A DNA stretch of 64,000 nt from Paragorgia papillata (GCA_035771165.1 JAWNZC010000346.1:1136480-1200479); one strand, 5' to 3'; positions 23,710-41,045 are shown, counted from the first letter of the stretch. Made by a program: numbers and translations. The notes: generated by a model from the sequence alone, not told the origin.

Positions 23710-23819
23710 AAAAAACTGGGTTTTAAAAGAAAAAGAACGATGGGTGCACAACAATGAAAGGGTTGGTAATTATTATTGAAATTAAATAAAAAATTAAAAT
23801 TAAAAGAAATAATAAAAGT

Positions 23820-24248
23820 ATGATCAGTTTAAAAGTTACAAAAGAAGAGTTAGAAGAAGAAGTAAAATATTTACAAAGACAACTACTAAAAAAGCTGGAA
23901 ATCCGGGGGGAATATTTTCCACACCTAATGCATTATGAAGAACTAATGTTCATGGTTTTCCAAAAAGGAATCAAACCACTAACATCTAACCCATCAAAAC
24001 AGGAGCTATGTAATGAACTTGACATTTCCTTCATCGATTTCAGAAAAGGTCACCCAGATTTCCCAGACATAGCACCTGTTAAAATTTCATTTACAGCCCT
24101 AGAAGATGAAGAGATAATTGAATTTCCAAGTATGAAACAAGCAGCCCTAGCCTTAAAGAAAAAACAGTCTGCTTCCATCCATTACATTTTAAAAAAACAA
24201 CTAAATGTTTTGTACAATGGAAAACTATGGTCTGTAAGTCGCATGTAA
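23820..24248 (+). CDS. NUMOD1-like DNA-binding candidate A, 142 aa
   Basis: An N-terminal coiled region precedes a C-terminal module of about 55 residues: PVKISFTALEDEEIIEFPS, then AALALKKKQSASIHYILKK, then NGKLWSVSR. The sequence shape (short beta hairpin, F-x-S, helix with Ala, repeated basic helix, final G-K-L-W) resembles NUMOD1-type DNA-binding modules, usually found attached to homing endonucleases. No nuclease domain is present. It is paralogous to the next gene over this module. The start in AATAATAAAAGTATG is the polymerase-type context. Confidence 0.6.
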   Translation: MISLKVTKEELEEEVKYLQRQLLKKLEIRGEYFPHLMHYEELMFMVFQKGIKPLTSNPSKQELCNELDISFIDFRKGHPDFPDIAPVKISFTALEDEEIIEFPSMKQAALALKKKQSASIHYILKKQLNVLYNGKLWSVSRM

Positions 24249-24266
24249 AAACCATACCAAAAATTC

Positions 24267-24286
24267 CTTATTTTAAAAAAAATAAG
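24267..24286 (+). terminator. CTTATTTT...AAAATAAG hairpin
   Basis: Perfect 8-base arms, 18 bases after the preceding stop codon. Confidence 0.4.
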
Positions 24287-24315
24287 AAATTAAAAAGAAA
24301 CCACTATAATAAAGA

Positions 24316-24753
24316 ATGAAAACCCAAAACAAACAAATGTATGAATCAACACCTCAAAAACTTTTTCAAATCCGTATGCAACTTAGAGAAAGTGCAACCA
24401 AAAGACTTCAAACAATACGGGAAGAAAATTTTCCACAACCATCCCTCAAAGAACTAAAACAAATAGGTAGTAAAATGGGTGTCAAAGGCTCCTACAAACT
24501 CAACACACAAACACTGTGCGAAAAAATGAGCATCCCACTAGTTAAAAATGAAGTTTACGATAAGTACCACAGAAATGTCATTAGGACACCTGTTAAAATA
24601 ACTTTGACTTCTGCTGCTGGCGAAACAATAAAGTTCCCAAGTATTTACAGAGCTGGACTATGTTTAAAGAAAAACCCAAGTTTCATTCCTTATTACATTA
24701 AAAAAAACAAGGAAGTTATGTTTGATGAAAAATTATGGTCAATAAGTCGTTAA
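24316..24753 (+). CDS. NUMOD1-like DNA-binding candidate B, 145 aa
   Basis: Tandem paralogue of the previous gene: the C-terminal module TPVKITLTSAAGETIKFPS ... YYIKKNKEVMFDEKLWSIS aligns by eye with its neighbour, while the N-terminal halves differ apart from scattered Lys/Leu. Both lie directly upstream of the polymerase. Inference: sequence-specific DNA-binding proteins, possibly regulators or replication accessories. Start in ACTATAATAAAGAATG. Confidence 0.6.
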   Translation: MKTQNKQMYESTPQKLFQIRMQLRESATKRLQTIREENFPQPSLKELKQIGSKMGVKGSYKLNTQTLCEKMSIPLVKNEVYDKYHRNVIRTPVKITLTSAAGETIKFPSIYRAGLCLKKNPSFIPYYIKKNKEVMFDEKLWSISR

Positions 24754-24822
24754 AAACTTTAAAAAAAACCCACATACATAAACAGGACTTTATACTGTTT
24801 TCTTGTCATTCCTTTTTAAAAT

Positions 24823-24844
24823 TTCTATCCAAAGTTGGATAGAA
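24823..24844 (+). terminator. TTCTATCCAA/TTGGATAGAA hairpin plus T-run
   Basis: Perfect 10-base arms with a 2-base loop, followed by TTTTTTTC, between the NUMOD1-like gene and the polymerase. The strongest intergenic hairpin in the element. Confidence 0.6.
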
Positions 24845-24910
24845 TTTTTTTCATGAAGTTTTCAGAAAAAGAAGTTTTTAGTTTAAAGAAATAATTTAAA
24901 ATTTTTTTCA

Positions 24911-24924
24911 CTAATAAAAGAATG
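24911..24924 (+). promoter_or_regulatory. CTAATAAAAGAATG start context of the polymerase
   Basis: Representative of the second start class. Similar AATAA(A)AG(n)ATG contexts precede 23820, 24316, 16584 and, on the minus strand, 19101. None of these has ATAAATG. Early-type expression is inferred from the functions of the genes. Confidence 0.5.
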
Positions 24925-27900
24925 ACGAAACAAACTAACAACCCTAAATTATTAAAGATTCGGGAAAACGCGAGATTAAGAAAGCAAAGGCAGTTGCAAC
25001 GGGACAAGGAAATGAAACCTTTTAATCCCGAAAGACTTGCCAAGCTTCAGGAAAAGGCAAAGGAGAAGGAGTTAAAAATGGAGCAAAAACTTGTTAACCA
25101 GCAAGATAGACTCCAAGATGATCTTAAAAAATTTCAACAAAAAACAGAGAAAAAATTACAGACAAAGGAACGAGCAAAATGGACCAAGGAGATCAAACAG
25201 GAAGAGGCAAGGCAAGACAAAATTAAGTGGGACAAGAAATGGTTGGGTACTAGCAAAAAACTTAAGAAAACCCGCCAAGTCCTTGGTAACAAACTAACAA
25301 AAATCTTCAAAAGAAAAACCAAAATTAACAAGAAAATTCGTCAAACGGAACCCATTATGATTAAAGATTTCGCAAATGGAAAGGCAGCTTTGTATGAAAT
25401 CTCTGGTCAAAACTACAGAGATCCAATAGTCTTTCTGGAACAAACAACAGCAGGAGTTGAAAAACTTGTTAATGGGATCGAAAATTCCAAAAAAGTCAAA
25501 ACAACTCTTATTTGTAAACTTGTTCATTACGACTATGTAGAAGGGCTTGAAGAAGTGGATCTTTTCTACTTTACATCCCACATGAAAGCCATGACAACAG
25601 AGGAGGATGTTACGGAGTTGTACAAAGAGTCAAAAAGGGAGATGCTTGAAAATTTGTCATCTCATCAAAAGAAAGGTTCTGGATGGTCAATAAGGTCAGT
25701 TGAAAAACTCCATATTTCAATAACAAAGTACAAGCCTTTAAATGGTAAGAGATACCAGCAACTACCAAAATTCATCAGAGACAAAAAGGCAATCATCAAC
25801 CCACAAAACACCAAAGATGACTATTGTTTTCTATATGCAGTCGCAATTGCTGAAACTCTTAAAAAAGAACCAAACACAAAAAACCTGGAAAAACTGCCAC
25901 TATCCATAAAATTAAAGGTTGAAGAGTATGACGTCAGTGGTCTGTCATTTCCTATCAAAATTAAGGATATCTCCAAGTTTGAACAGTACAACAAAATAGG
26001 TGTAAATGTGTTAAGTTACGATGATGAAATCAAAAAAGTTTTTCAAATGCAAGTTAGCAGATCCGAACATGATGAAAGAGTCAACCTATTTTGGTGGAAT
26101 GATCATTTTAGCGCTATCAAAGACAAGGGGAAGCTCCTAACAGATCAAAATGACAATCATCAACATAAAAAATTCTTCTGCGATTTCTGTTTGAACCCTT
26201 TTGAAACAGAAAAAATCATGAATGAACACGCAACCATTTGTAGGACTCATGACGCACAGATCCAAGAATATCCAGAAAAAGGTGTGGATGACATCATGGG
26301 ATGGTCTGGAAAGGATTTCAAGAAAACTCAAGATGTGCCATTCATCATTGTAGCAGACTTTGAGTGCATGCTAAAAACTTTGAAAACTCAAAAAAATGAT
26401 GAATCAAAAAGTTATACACAAAAGTACCAGGAGCATATCCCAATTAGCTATGGTTTTAATATCATATGCTCTGACCCATCTGTGTTTCCTGGCAAGTATG
26501 TAAGTTACACAAAACAGTATAAGTTTGAAGATATTGGTCAAATGTTTGTTGAGAGTCTGGAAAGAGAAGCAAAAAAGATTTGGAACACATATCTTAAAGA
26601 ACCAAAGAAAATTATTATGACAACAGAGGATGAGAAAAATTTCCAAAATGCAACCTCTTGTTATGTTTGTGGTGGAATGTTTGTTAACAAAAAACTTAAA
26701 GATTTGGATCCAAGAAGTCTTTGGAAGGCTGGCAAAAACACTGCAAAATCCAAAGTTAGAGACCATGACCATTTAAATGGTAAATACAGAGGAGCAGCCC
26801 ACAACAACTGTAATTATTTAATGTCAAGTGCAAGACATATACCAGTTCTTTTCCATAATTTTAGTGGGTATGATAGCCATTTAATAGCAAAATATTTAGG
26901 TATCTCAAATGGGAAACTTGGTTGTATCGCAAAAACTGAGGAGGAATATATAAGCGTTAACAAAACATTCTGGATGGATGGTGGTTGGAAAAAAAATGAC
27001 AAAGGGGAAACAGTTAAAAAATGGGTGCCATTGGAATTAAGATTCTTGGACTCATTAAAATTTATGTCAAGCTCATTAGCAACACTGACATCAAACTTGC
27101 CAAATGATGAGTTCCATTATACTGAGAATGGTTTCAAGGGTCATTCAAAGGAACATGTTGATCTGTTGAAAAGGAAAGGGGTGTTCCCCTATGAGTTTTT
27201 GGATAGTTCTAAAAAGTTGGACTGTACAGAATATCCACCACATGAAAAGTTCCATTCTAGGTTAACTGGAAAAAATGTAAGCATTGAAGATTACCAACAT
27301 GGTAAAAATGTCTGGAAAAAGTTTGAATGCAAGACTTTGAAGGATTACATGGAACTATATCAAAAAACAGATGTGTTGGGACTCTCTGACGTCATCCAAA
27401 GCTTTAGAAAGATGTGTAAAGAAACTTATGGTTTGGATCCTATGTGGCACTACACAACCCCTGGATTGGCTTGGGATGCTCTGTTAAAAATGACTGATCA
27501 AAAGTTGGAGCTTTTAACTGACCCAGACATGTATTTAATGATTGAAAAAGGGATTCGTGGTGGGATTTCAACTATTACCCACAGATATGCAGAAGCCAAC
27601 AATAAGTATATGGAAGAATACAATCCTGAAAAGGAAAGTGTTTTCATTCCATACCTTGACAAAAATAACTTGTATGGTCATTCAATGATCCAACCATTGC
27701 CAGTTGGTGGTTTTGAGTGGGTACCAGAAGAGGAACTTAAAGACTGGCAAAAATATTTAAAAATGGATGGTAAGGGGTGCTTTTTAGAAGTGGATCTTGA
27801 GTATCCAGAAGAACTTCATGACCTGCATAATGAGATGCCATTTGCTGCTGAAAGATTAATGATTAACAAGGTTGAAAAACTAGTACCAAATTTGAATAAC

Positions 27901-28887
27901 AAAGAAAAATATGTGGTACATTACGAAGCCTTGGAACAAATGTTGGAGCATGGTTTAATCCTAACAAAAATTCATCGTGTGGTTTCATTTACAGAAAAAG
28001 CTTGGATGAGGCCCTACATCATGTTAAACACAAAATTAAGAACAGCAGCAAAGAATGACTTCGAAAAGGACTTTTTTAAACTCATGAATAACGCTCCTTT
28101 TGGAAAGACCATGGAAAATGTTAGGAACAGGGGTGACATCAGACTGGTTTCATTTGATGATCAGGTTGAAAAATTAGCAAAAAAACCAAACTACAAAGGC
28201 ATCAGTATATTTGATGATTGTTTGGCTGCTGTACATATGCGGAAAAGTAGAGTCAAATTAAACAAACCCATATATTGTGGAGCTGCCATCCTTGACAAAA
28301 GTAAGATAACCATGTATGACTTTCATTACAACTATATCAAACCCAAATATGGGGTTAGGGCAAAGTTATTGTTTACAGATACAGATTCGTTGTGTTATAA
28401 AATTACAACTAATGACTTCTTTGTGGATATTAAGGATGACGTTACACAAATGTTTGACACCTCTAACTTTCCAGAGGATCATCAAAGTGGTATAAAAAGA
28501 ATGAACAAAAAGGTGCTTGGAATGATGAAGTCGGAAACAGGTGCTGACCAAATCTCAAAGTTTGTGGGATTGCGGTCAAAAGCATATGCCATCAAAATGA
28601 CAAAAAAGAAAAATCCAGTAACTGGTTTGTGGGAAGAAAAGGAAGAAAAAAAATGCAAAGGAGTTGCAAAGGCGGTCATCAACAATAACATCAAATTTGA
28701 TGATTATTACAACTGTTTGACCACAGGAAAAAATGAACTAAGAGGGATGAACACTTTTAGAAGTACCAAACATACCATCCACACCATTCATGTAAATAAG
28801 ATTGCACTAAATTCAGAAGATGACAAACGAGTCATTTTAGAAGATGGGATCAGTACTTTGGCGATTGGCCATTACAAAACTAAGTAA
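24922..28887 (+). CDS. PolB: Protein-primed family B DNA polymerase
   Basis: 1,321 residues, uninterrupted. Residues 1-140 are very basic and coiled. At about 290 is the INPQNTKDDYCFLYA block typical of Polinton polymerases, and at about 418 a CDFC...H...C/H zinc-finger-like element. Exonuclease motifs: VADFECML (about 476), FHNFSGYDSHLI (about 644) and YQKTDVLGLSD (about 812). Between ExoI and ExoII sits an HNH/endonuclease VII-like block, CYVC ... VRDHDHLNGKYRGAAHNNC (about 580-628). Polymerase motifs: A, YLDKNNLYG (about 910); B, KLMNNAPFGKT (about 1052); C, FTDTDSL (about 1150). Such enzymes copy linear DNA from terminal proteins bound at inverted ends, which fits the terminal repeats here. 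All key acidic residues are present. Confidence 0.95.
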   Translation: MTKQTNNPKLLKIRENARLRKQRQLQRDKEMKPFNPERLAKLQEKAKEKELKMEQKLVNQQDRLQDDLKKFQQKTEKKLQTKERAKWTKEIKQEEARQDKIKWDKKWLGTSKKLKKTRQVLGNKLTKIFKRKTKINKKIRQTEPIMIKDFANGKAALYEISGQNYRDPIVFLEQTTAGVEKLVNGIENSKKVKTTLICKLVHYDYVEGLEEVDLFYFTSHMKAMTTEEDVTELYKESKREMLENLSSHQKKGSGWSIRSVEKLHISITKYKPLNGKRYQQLPKFIRDKKAIINPQNTKDDYCFLYAVAIAETLKKEPNTKNLEKLPLSIKLKVEEYDVSGLSFPIKIKDISKFEQYNKIGVNVLSYDDEIKKVFQMQVSRSEHDERVNLFWWNDHFSAIKDKGKLLTDQNDNHQHKKFFCDFCLNPFETEKIMNEHATICRTHDAQIQEYPEKGVDDIMGWSGKDFKKTQDVPFIIVADFECMLKTLKTQKNDESKSYTQKYQEHIPISYGFNIICSDPSVFPGKYVSYTKQYKFEDIGQMFVESLEREAKKIWNTYLKEPKKIIMTTEDEKNFQNATSCYVCGGMFVNKKLKDLDPRSLWKAGKNTAKSKVRDHDHLNGKYRGAAHNNCNYLMSSARHIPVLFHNFSGYDSHLIAKYLGISNGKLGCIAKTEEEYISVNKTFWMDGGWKKNDKGETVKKWVPLELRFLDSLKFMSSSLATLTSNLPNDEFHYTENGFKGHSKEHVDLLKRKGVFPYEFLDSSKKLDCTEYPPHEKFHSRLTGKNVSIEDYQHGKNVWKKFECKTLKDYMELYQKTDVLGLSDVIQSFRKMCKETYGLDPMWHYTTPGLAWDALLKMTDQKLELLTDPDMYLMIEKGIRGGISTITHRYAEANNKYMEEYNPEKESVFIPYLDKNNLYGHSMIQPLPVGGFEWVPEEELKDWQKYLKMDGKGCFLEVDLEYPEELHDLHNEMPFAAERLMINKVEKLVPNLNNKEKYVVHYEALEQMLEHGLILTKIHRVVSFTEKAWMRPYIMLNTKLRTAAKNDFEKDFFKLMNNAPFGKTMENVRNRGDIRLVSFDDQVEKLAKKPNYKGISIFDDCLAAVHMRKSRVKLNKPIYCGAAILDKSKITMYDFHYNYIKPKYGVRAKLLFTDTDSLCYKITTNDFFVDIKDDVTQMFDTSNFPEDHQSGIKRMNKKVLGMMKSETGADQISKFVGLRSKAYAIKMTKKKNPVTGLWEEKEEKKCKGVAKAVINNNIKFDDYYNCLTTGKNELRGMNTFRSTKHTIHTIHVNKIALNSEDDKRVILEDGISTLAIGHYKTK

Positions 28888-28901
28888 ATTAAGTTCAAAA
28901 G

Positions 28902-28924
28902 TTGTATCCAACTTAAGGATACAA
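28902..28924 (+). terminator. TTGTATCC...GGATACAA hairpin after the polymerase
   Basis: Perfect 8-base arms, 7-base loop, followed by ATTTTT, 14 bases past the polymerase stop codon. Confidence 0.55.
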
Positions 28925-28957
28925 ATTTTTGTGGATGTTTTTCAGTTTTTTTTTGGT

Positions 28958-29218
28958 TTACTGTATGGATTCCAGTAATGCAACCATTTTTTTGTTGTTT
29001 TTCAGTGTTTGTCTTCCAGCTTTTAGGGAAGGTATGTTTGGGGTATGTTTGGACATACCAATTTTGCGGGTCTCTTTTTTCCATTGTTCGCTTTTTGTTT
29101 CTCCTCCAACATTTGCAAAGTGGTTTTTTGCATGGTTTGTCTGATCCAAACGATGGTTTTTCTTTTCTTGTAGTTTTTGTCGAAGTTTGATTTTCAATAA
29201 TTCTTTGTTTGGATTCAT
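28958..29218 (-). CDS. Basic 86-aa protein at the right end, unknown
   Basis: Minus-strand frame convergent with the polymerase, very rich in Lys, Gln and Asn, with KIKLRQKLQEKKNHR near the start. Its N-terminal style (MNPNKELLK) resembles that of other proteins of the element. The opposing plus-strand frames are hydrophobic and look like shadows. No family recognised; a nucleic-acid-binding role is plausible from charge alone. Confidence 0.5.
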   Translation of the reverse strand: MNPNKELLKIKLRQKLQEKKNHRLDQTNHAKNHFANVGGETKSEQWKKETRKIGMSKHTPNIPSLKAGRQTLKNNKKMVALLESIQ

Positions 29219-29267
29219 TCTTATTTTTTTTTAAATTTTTTTAAAATCTAAGAACAATTCAAAAACA

Positions 29268-29461
29268 TGGCAACCCCAATCCCAAAAATGTCTCAGGACC
29301 GGAAGTCAAAAAATTTGGCAGCCATCTTTAAAAAATTCCAGGAGGGGGTCGCAAACGTTTTTGTAGCCAGGGTCGTCAAACAAAATTCCAGGGGAGGGGG
29401 TTGCAAACAAATTTTAAAATGGTTTTGGTTTTGTAGCCAGGATCGGCTTTCTGACACTACT
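29268..29461 (-). repeat. Right terminal inverted repeat of the Polinton
   Basis: Inverted copy of 8979-9172, 194 bases. The outer end on this strand reads AGTAGTGTCAG. Confidence 0.96.
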
Positions 29462-29467
29462 CACGTC
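29462..29467. other. Right target-site duplication CACGTC
   Basis: Identical to 8973-8978. The uninterrupted host site would therefore read AAG-CACGTC-GGTTAC. Confidence 0.95.
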
Positions 29468-37288
<7,821 letters not shown>

Positions 37289-38445
37289 TTCTTGACTGGT
37301 GAGGCAAAGATCATTTGAAGTTGACACTCGCAGAGTCAAAGCTGAAAGACTCTTCCCCCCAAGACAAGGCCTTCAACTCACGACATATTACCTTGAGCAA
37401 AGTCTTTAGTTTATATAAATCTTATTACGTGTTTTTTCTTTTGTTTTTGTTGTCGAAATAAAACATATTTGTACTGAACAACCAAAACGGCTACTTCCTT
37501 ATCGGGTGTAGAGAACGATGTAGGCGAATGCGCGGGCGCTAGTTAGGCACGGGTGTAATTCTTGGAAATTATTGTGCAGAGCATGCGTAGTTCTTCTTTA
37601 ATATTGTGTATTTTCGTGTATTAACTACACCAATAAACGCTTAAACTTTACTCATAGATTTTAAACTCAAAATCTTAAACTGAATTCACATATGCCTCAA
37701 TTCATCCTTCTGTGAAATTGTAGAATTTTTCATAATTTTGATCAATTCTCATTTTTCGGTGGAAGTAATGCTTGTCACATCCAAGAGTTAGCTAATTTAT
37801 GAGTTAATTAATTTCAAAGAATTAATTTATCTCATAGAATTAATTTATTTCAAAGAATTAATTAATTTCAAAGAATTCATTAATTTCAAAGAATTAATTA
37901 ATTTCAAAGGATTAGTTAATTTCAAAGAATGATTTAATTTCAAAGAATTAATTAATTTCAAAGAATTAACTAATTTCAAAGTATTAATTATTTCAAGAAA
38001 TTAATTAATTTCAAGGAATTAATTAATTTCAAAGAATTAATTAATTTCAAAGAATTAATTAATTTCAAGGAATTATTTAATTTCAAAGAATTAATTAATT
38101 TCAGAGAATTAATTAATTTCAAAAATTAATTCATTTCAAAGAATTAACTAATTTCAAAGAATTAATTATTTCAAGAAATTAATTCATTTCAAGAATATAA
38201 TTAATTTCAAGGAATTGATTAATTTCAAAGAATTAATTTATTTCAAGAAATTAATTAATTTTTGAACAACTTGTTACAGAGTTGTTTGAATTGGAGCAAG
38301 AGATGTGAATGCATTCTGATGTCAGCTGATTGACAAGTTGTAACAAGACTATTACTGCAGCACAATTGTCATTCTTTCATATTTACATGACAGTACGCAG
38401 TGATTTTTCTGTAGTTGTAGTATACATGCAAGGTACAAATATCTC
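37289..38445. other. WDR13 upstream region and MED11 downstream region
   Basis: No exon recognised. WDR13 regulatory sequence is expected next to 37288. The right half holds a 15-bp minisatellite. Confidence 0.6.
37795..38265. repeat. 15-bp AATTAATTTCAAAGA minisatellite
   Basis: About 30 diverged copies of AATTAATTTCAAAGA, between the WDR13 promoter and the MED11 stop codon. Confidence 0.95.
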
Positions 38446-39721
38446 TCAGTATTGTTTACTAGACAACTCTGTATTCTGAAATTCCTGGACTACATCTTCA
38501 ACATGATTTTTTGCAATCCTTGTGCCTTGGCAAGTTAGAGAAAAATCCTGTGTAAAAAATAAGAAAATAATCAAAACAAAAAAATAATTCTATAATAATA
38601 ATAATAATAATTTTATTTAGGCACGGTAGCATCACTCAGCCAATATGCTGCTTTCCAGATTCCAGGAATCTATATTTAATTATGTAAATGTTTAATAAAA
38701 TATCTATTTTCTCTTAATACACAGTATAGAGCGTTTTCACTCACGTGATCGGTGGCCCCATGGGGGTGGTGAAACAATACGAAATATTTGAATAAGAAAG
38801 AGCTAATTCCAATCTGGCCACCATTTCATTGTTTTGGTACACCAATGGCCGCCGTGACGTCAGATGAAAACGCTCTATACTGTAATTTTTAGCCAGCTCA
38901 AGTGGGAGTCATTTAAAGAAACTTGTGTTACAAAACCAGCTTACTTTTTCAGCTCCATAAATTGAGCCTTCATGAGGTTGTCCTGTGGCAACATCAGTGA
39001 GATAATTTATCTGTTCTACAAGACCCTTTTCAACTCCCTAAACACAAGAAATTTAAAACCTGTATTATATACAAAGTTTTGGCTTTGGAAAAACTTGGAC
39101 AAAAAAAGCTTTGTTTATATGAAAGCAAGCCAGCCACCTGAGCTACCGGTAGCTCCCTTTGACATGTTCATGCATTTACTACAATTTCTATTTAATTTTG
39201 TGTTTAATAGAAGCTGCCTGCGCCTATAGCTAAGATCTCACAATGTGTGACTAGGATCTTGGTCAGTGTGGCTAGTTTGGTACTACCCACACTGGCTCAC
39301 CTCCATACAAACACCCTCTTTGAAGAATAATGTATATATGTAGAGACAATGAACAATATTGTAATCAATACATTTATATATTCATTGTTGCATGGTTTTA
39401 ACTCAAAAAATCTCTCCACCTCAAGAGATTTAAGGAATTCTTGACTTTTGATATTCAAGTAGCCCTCAGATGGCTGTTCTTTTGAAAGTTCTTGAAGAAC
39501 ATGACCAGCACTGGAAACAACTTTAACAATTTCCTGGAAAAGAGTAGAAGTTGCAATATTTTAATATTATTAAGATACAAGAAAATACAAGGTAAAGAGT
39601 TTATATATAACTTACAGTGGTTTTAATTAAAAACTGGTTTATAGAACAAAGTTTTTCATTTTCAAATGACAAATCATACCTTTTCAATTTCTTCTAGCTG
39701 TTTTAAACGATCTTGAGACAT
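38446..39721 (-). CDS. MED11: MED11 orthologue (Mediator head subunit), 4 exons, 116 aa
   Basis: MED11 is a small helical subunit of the Mediator head module that links activators to RNA polymerase II. Exons in transcript order: 39680-39721 ([14 protein letters not shown]), 39420-39533 ([15 protein letters not shown]), 38945-39037 ([17 protein letters not shown]) and 38446-38547 (ends with a TGA stop). The ATGQPHEGS stretch is the clearest family match. Coding length is 351 bases, giving 116 residues against about 117 in human. All junctions have GT/AG and phase 0. Confidence 0.93.
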
Positions 39722-39934
39722 TACTTGTGCTGATATAAGTATACCATTGGAGAAATCAAAAGACAAAGTTCCAGAAAATCAAGATACTTTATTCAATACT
39801 TACATCAAGTAATACCGATATTCGTCACCGGTCTCCACTGACCAACATGTACCGGTGTCTCACACGAAGTCCAAACGAATCGCAGGCTCTAATCTCGTTC
39901 CAAGAGCCCGCGTTCCTTACCGCCAACGGGGTCT

Positions 39935-40071
39935 GAAAACGTCATTTATTGGAGGATTGCAACGCGTTTGCGTTTGTGGATTCTCTTGGACTCTCTCCTC
40001 CGGGTTGGAGGAGAGAGTCCAAGAGAATCCACAAACGCAAACGCGTTGCAATCCTCCAATGACGTTTTCAG
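39935..40071. repeat. Long near-perfect hairpin
   Basis: Arms of about 60 bases, including GGATTGCAACGCGTTTGCG and its complement, surround a loop of a few bases. Flanked by AAAACGTCATT-like ends. Probably a fold-back transposon. Confidence 0.85.
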
Positions 40072-40442
40072 GTTGTAGAGACTTCTTCCTTGCTTTCGCG
40101 AATGCGCGCGCAGGGGTAAACTAATCTCAGTGAGAGTAATTGATTTGTCTGTCTGTCTGTCTGTCTGTTTGTTTGTCTGCGTGCTTCGCAAAGAACTTTT
40201 GTATCAAAACGCAACGTTCTAGGTCTAGTGGAAATGTGGGAAAAACTAACTTTATTTGTAATGGATGACCTTATCTAAACTGCTTCCAGAGTCCTTTAGA
40301 CTTGCTCGAAGTCCGTCACGCCATCACAGTCTTGGAGCAAATCGAGATTTTTTTCTAAAACTTCAGCCAAACAGAACTTCCTTTTCTCATCAAATTGCTT
40401 ACAGCAAAATTAAAAGGTTCTAGGGACTAGATTAATGTTTTT

Positions 40443-41045
40443 AAAGTGCATATGAAATGAAATATTCAGTTAGAAAATAGACTCTCTTAAAGTAAAGAGT
40501 CATTTGCGTTTATAACTTTTCCTTATCTCACTTCGTCCTCGAGATATTAGGATTTGTTTGATATGCAAATTTAATCCCTTGACCTTACACCCCTATTGGA
40601 ATTTTTATTTAAAAGGTTATATATCTTTGCAATAGGCGAATTTCAGTGTATTGCGCGCGCATCATTTGCTCCCCACAAAGTAAGCAATGGTGAGCCAACA
40701 ACAGCAGAATAACAGTGTTAAACATCCAGAAACTGTATCTATACTTTGTTGATTTTAAACAGTATACTTACTTTGACTCTTTGAGTGGAGCTTGCTAGTT
40801 TTTCAGTTGAAAAATAATGCGCGCGCAACACCTTGAAACTCGCCTATTATCAAACAATGTATAAATTTAGTCTCACGCAATTTCGTTTGATAATACATAC
40901 ATTGCGGGAATATAACCTTTTCAAGTCAATATGCACGCAGTGACGTCATAAAAATCCCACTATCTCAAGAACGAAGTGAGATATGGAAGAACTGTGAATC
41001 TATATTATTTAATTAAAGACTGAATCTTTTCTTCATACGCACTTC
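40443..41045. repeat. AAAGTG fold-back MITE, copy 2
   Basis: Ends AAAGTGCATATGAAATG and inverted ACGCACTT, with inner TTATATATCTTTGCAAT as in the copies at 8380 and 62562. It is diverged but clearly the same family. Confidence 0.65.

Larger units (their letters stand above)
8979..29461. mobile_element. Intact Polinton/Maverick virus-like transposon
   Basis: The element is 20,483 bp, in the normal Polinton range. It has 194-bp inverted ends starting AGTAGTGTCAG, a perfect 6-bp target duplication, and uninterrupted genes for protein-primed PolB, DDE integrase, double-jelly-roll capsid protein, packaging ATPase and probable penton. The near identity of the two ends and the absence of stops in the large genes suggest recent insertion. 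It sits between the 5' end of CLEC16A and the 3' end of WDR13 and interrupts neither coding sequence. Whether it moves or forms particles cannot be seen from sequence. Confidence 0.97.

Noticed and set aside
28929..29190. Hydrophobic plus-strand frames after the polymerase
   Set aside because: Likely shadows of the basic minus-strand frame; Phe/Leu/Val-rich only because the opposite strand is Lys/Gln/Asn-rich.
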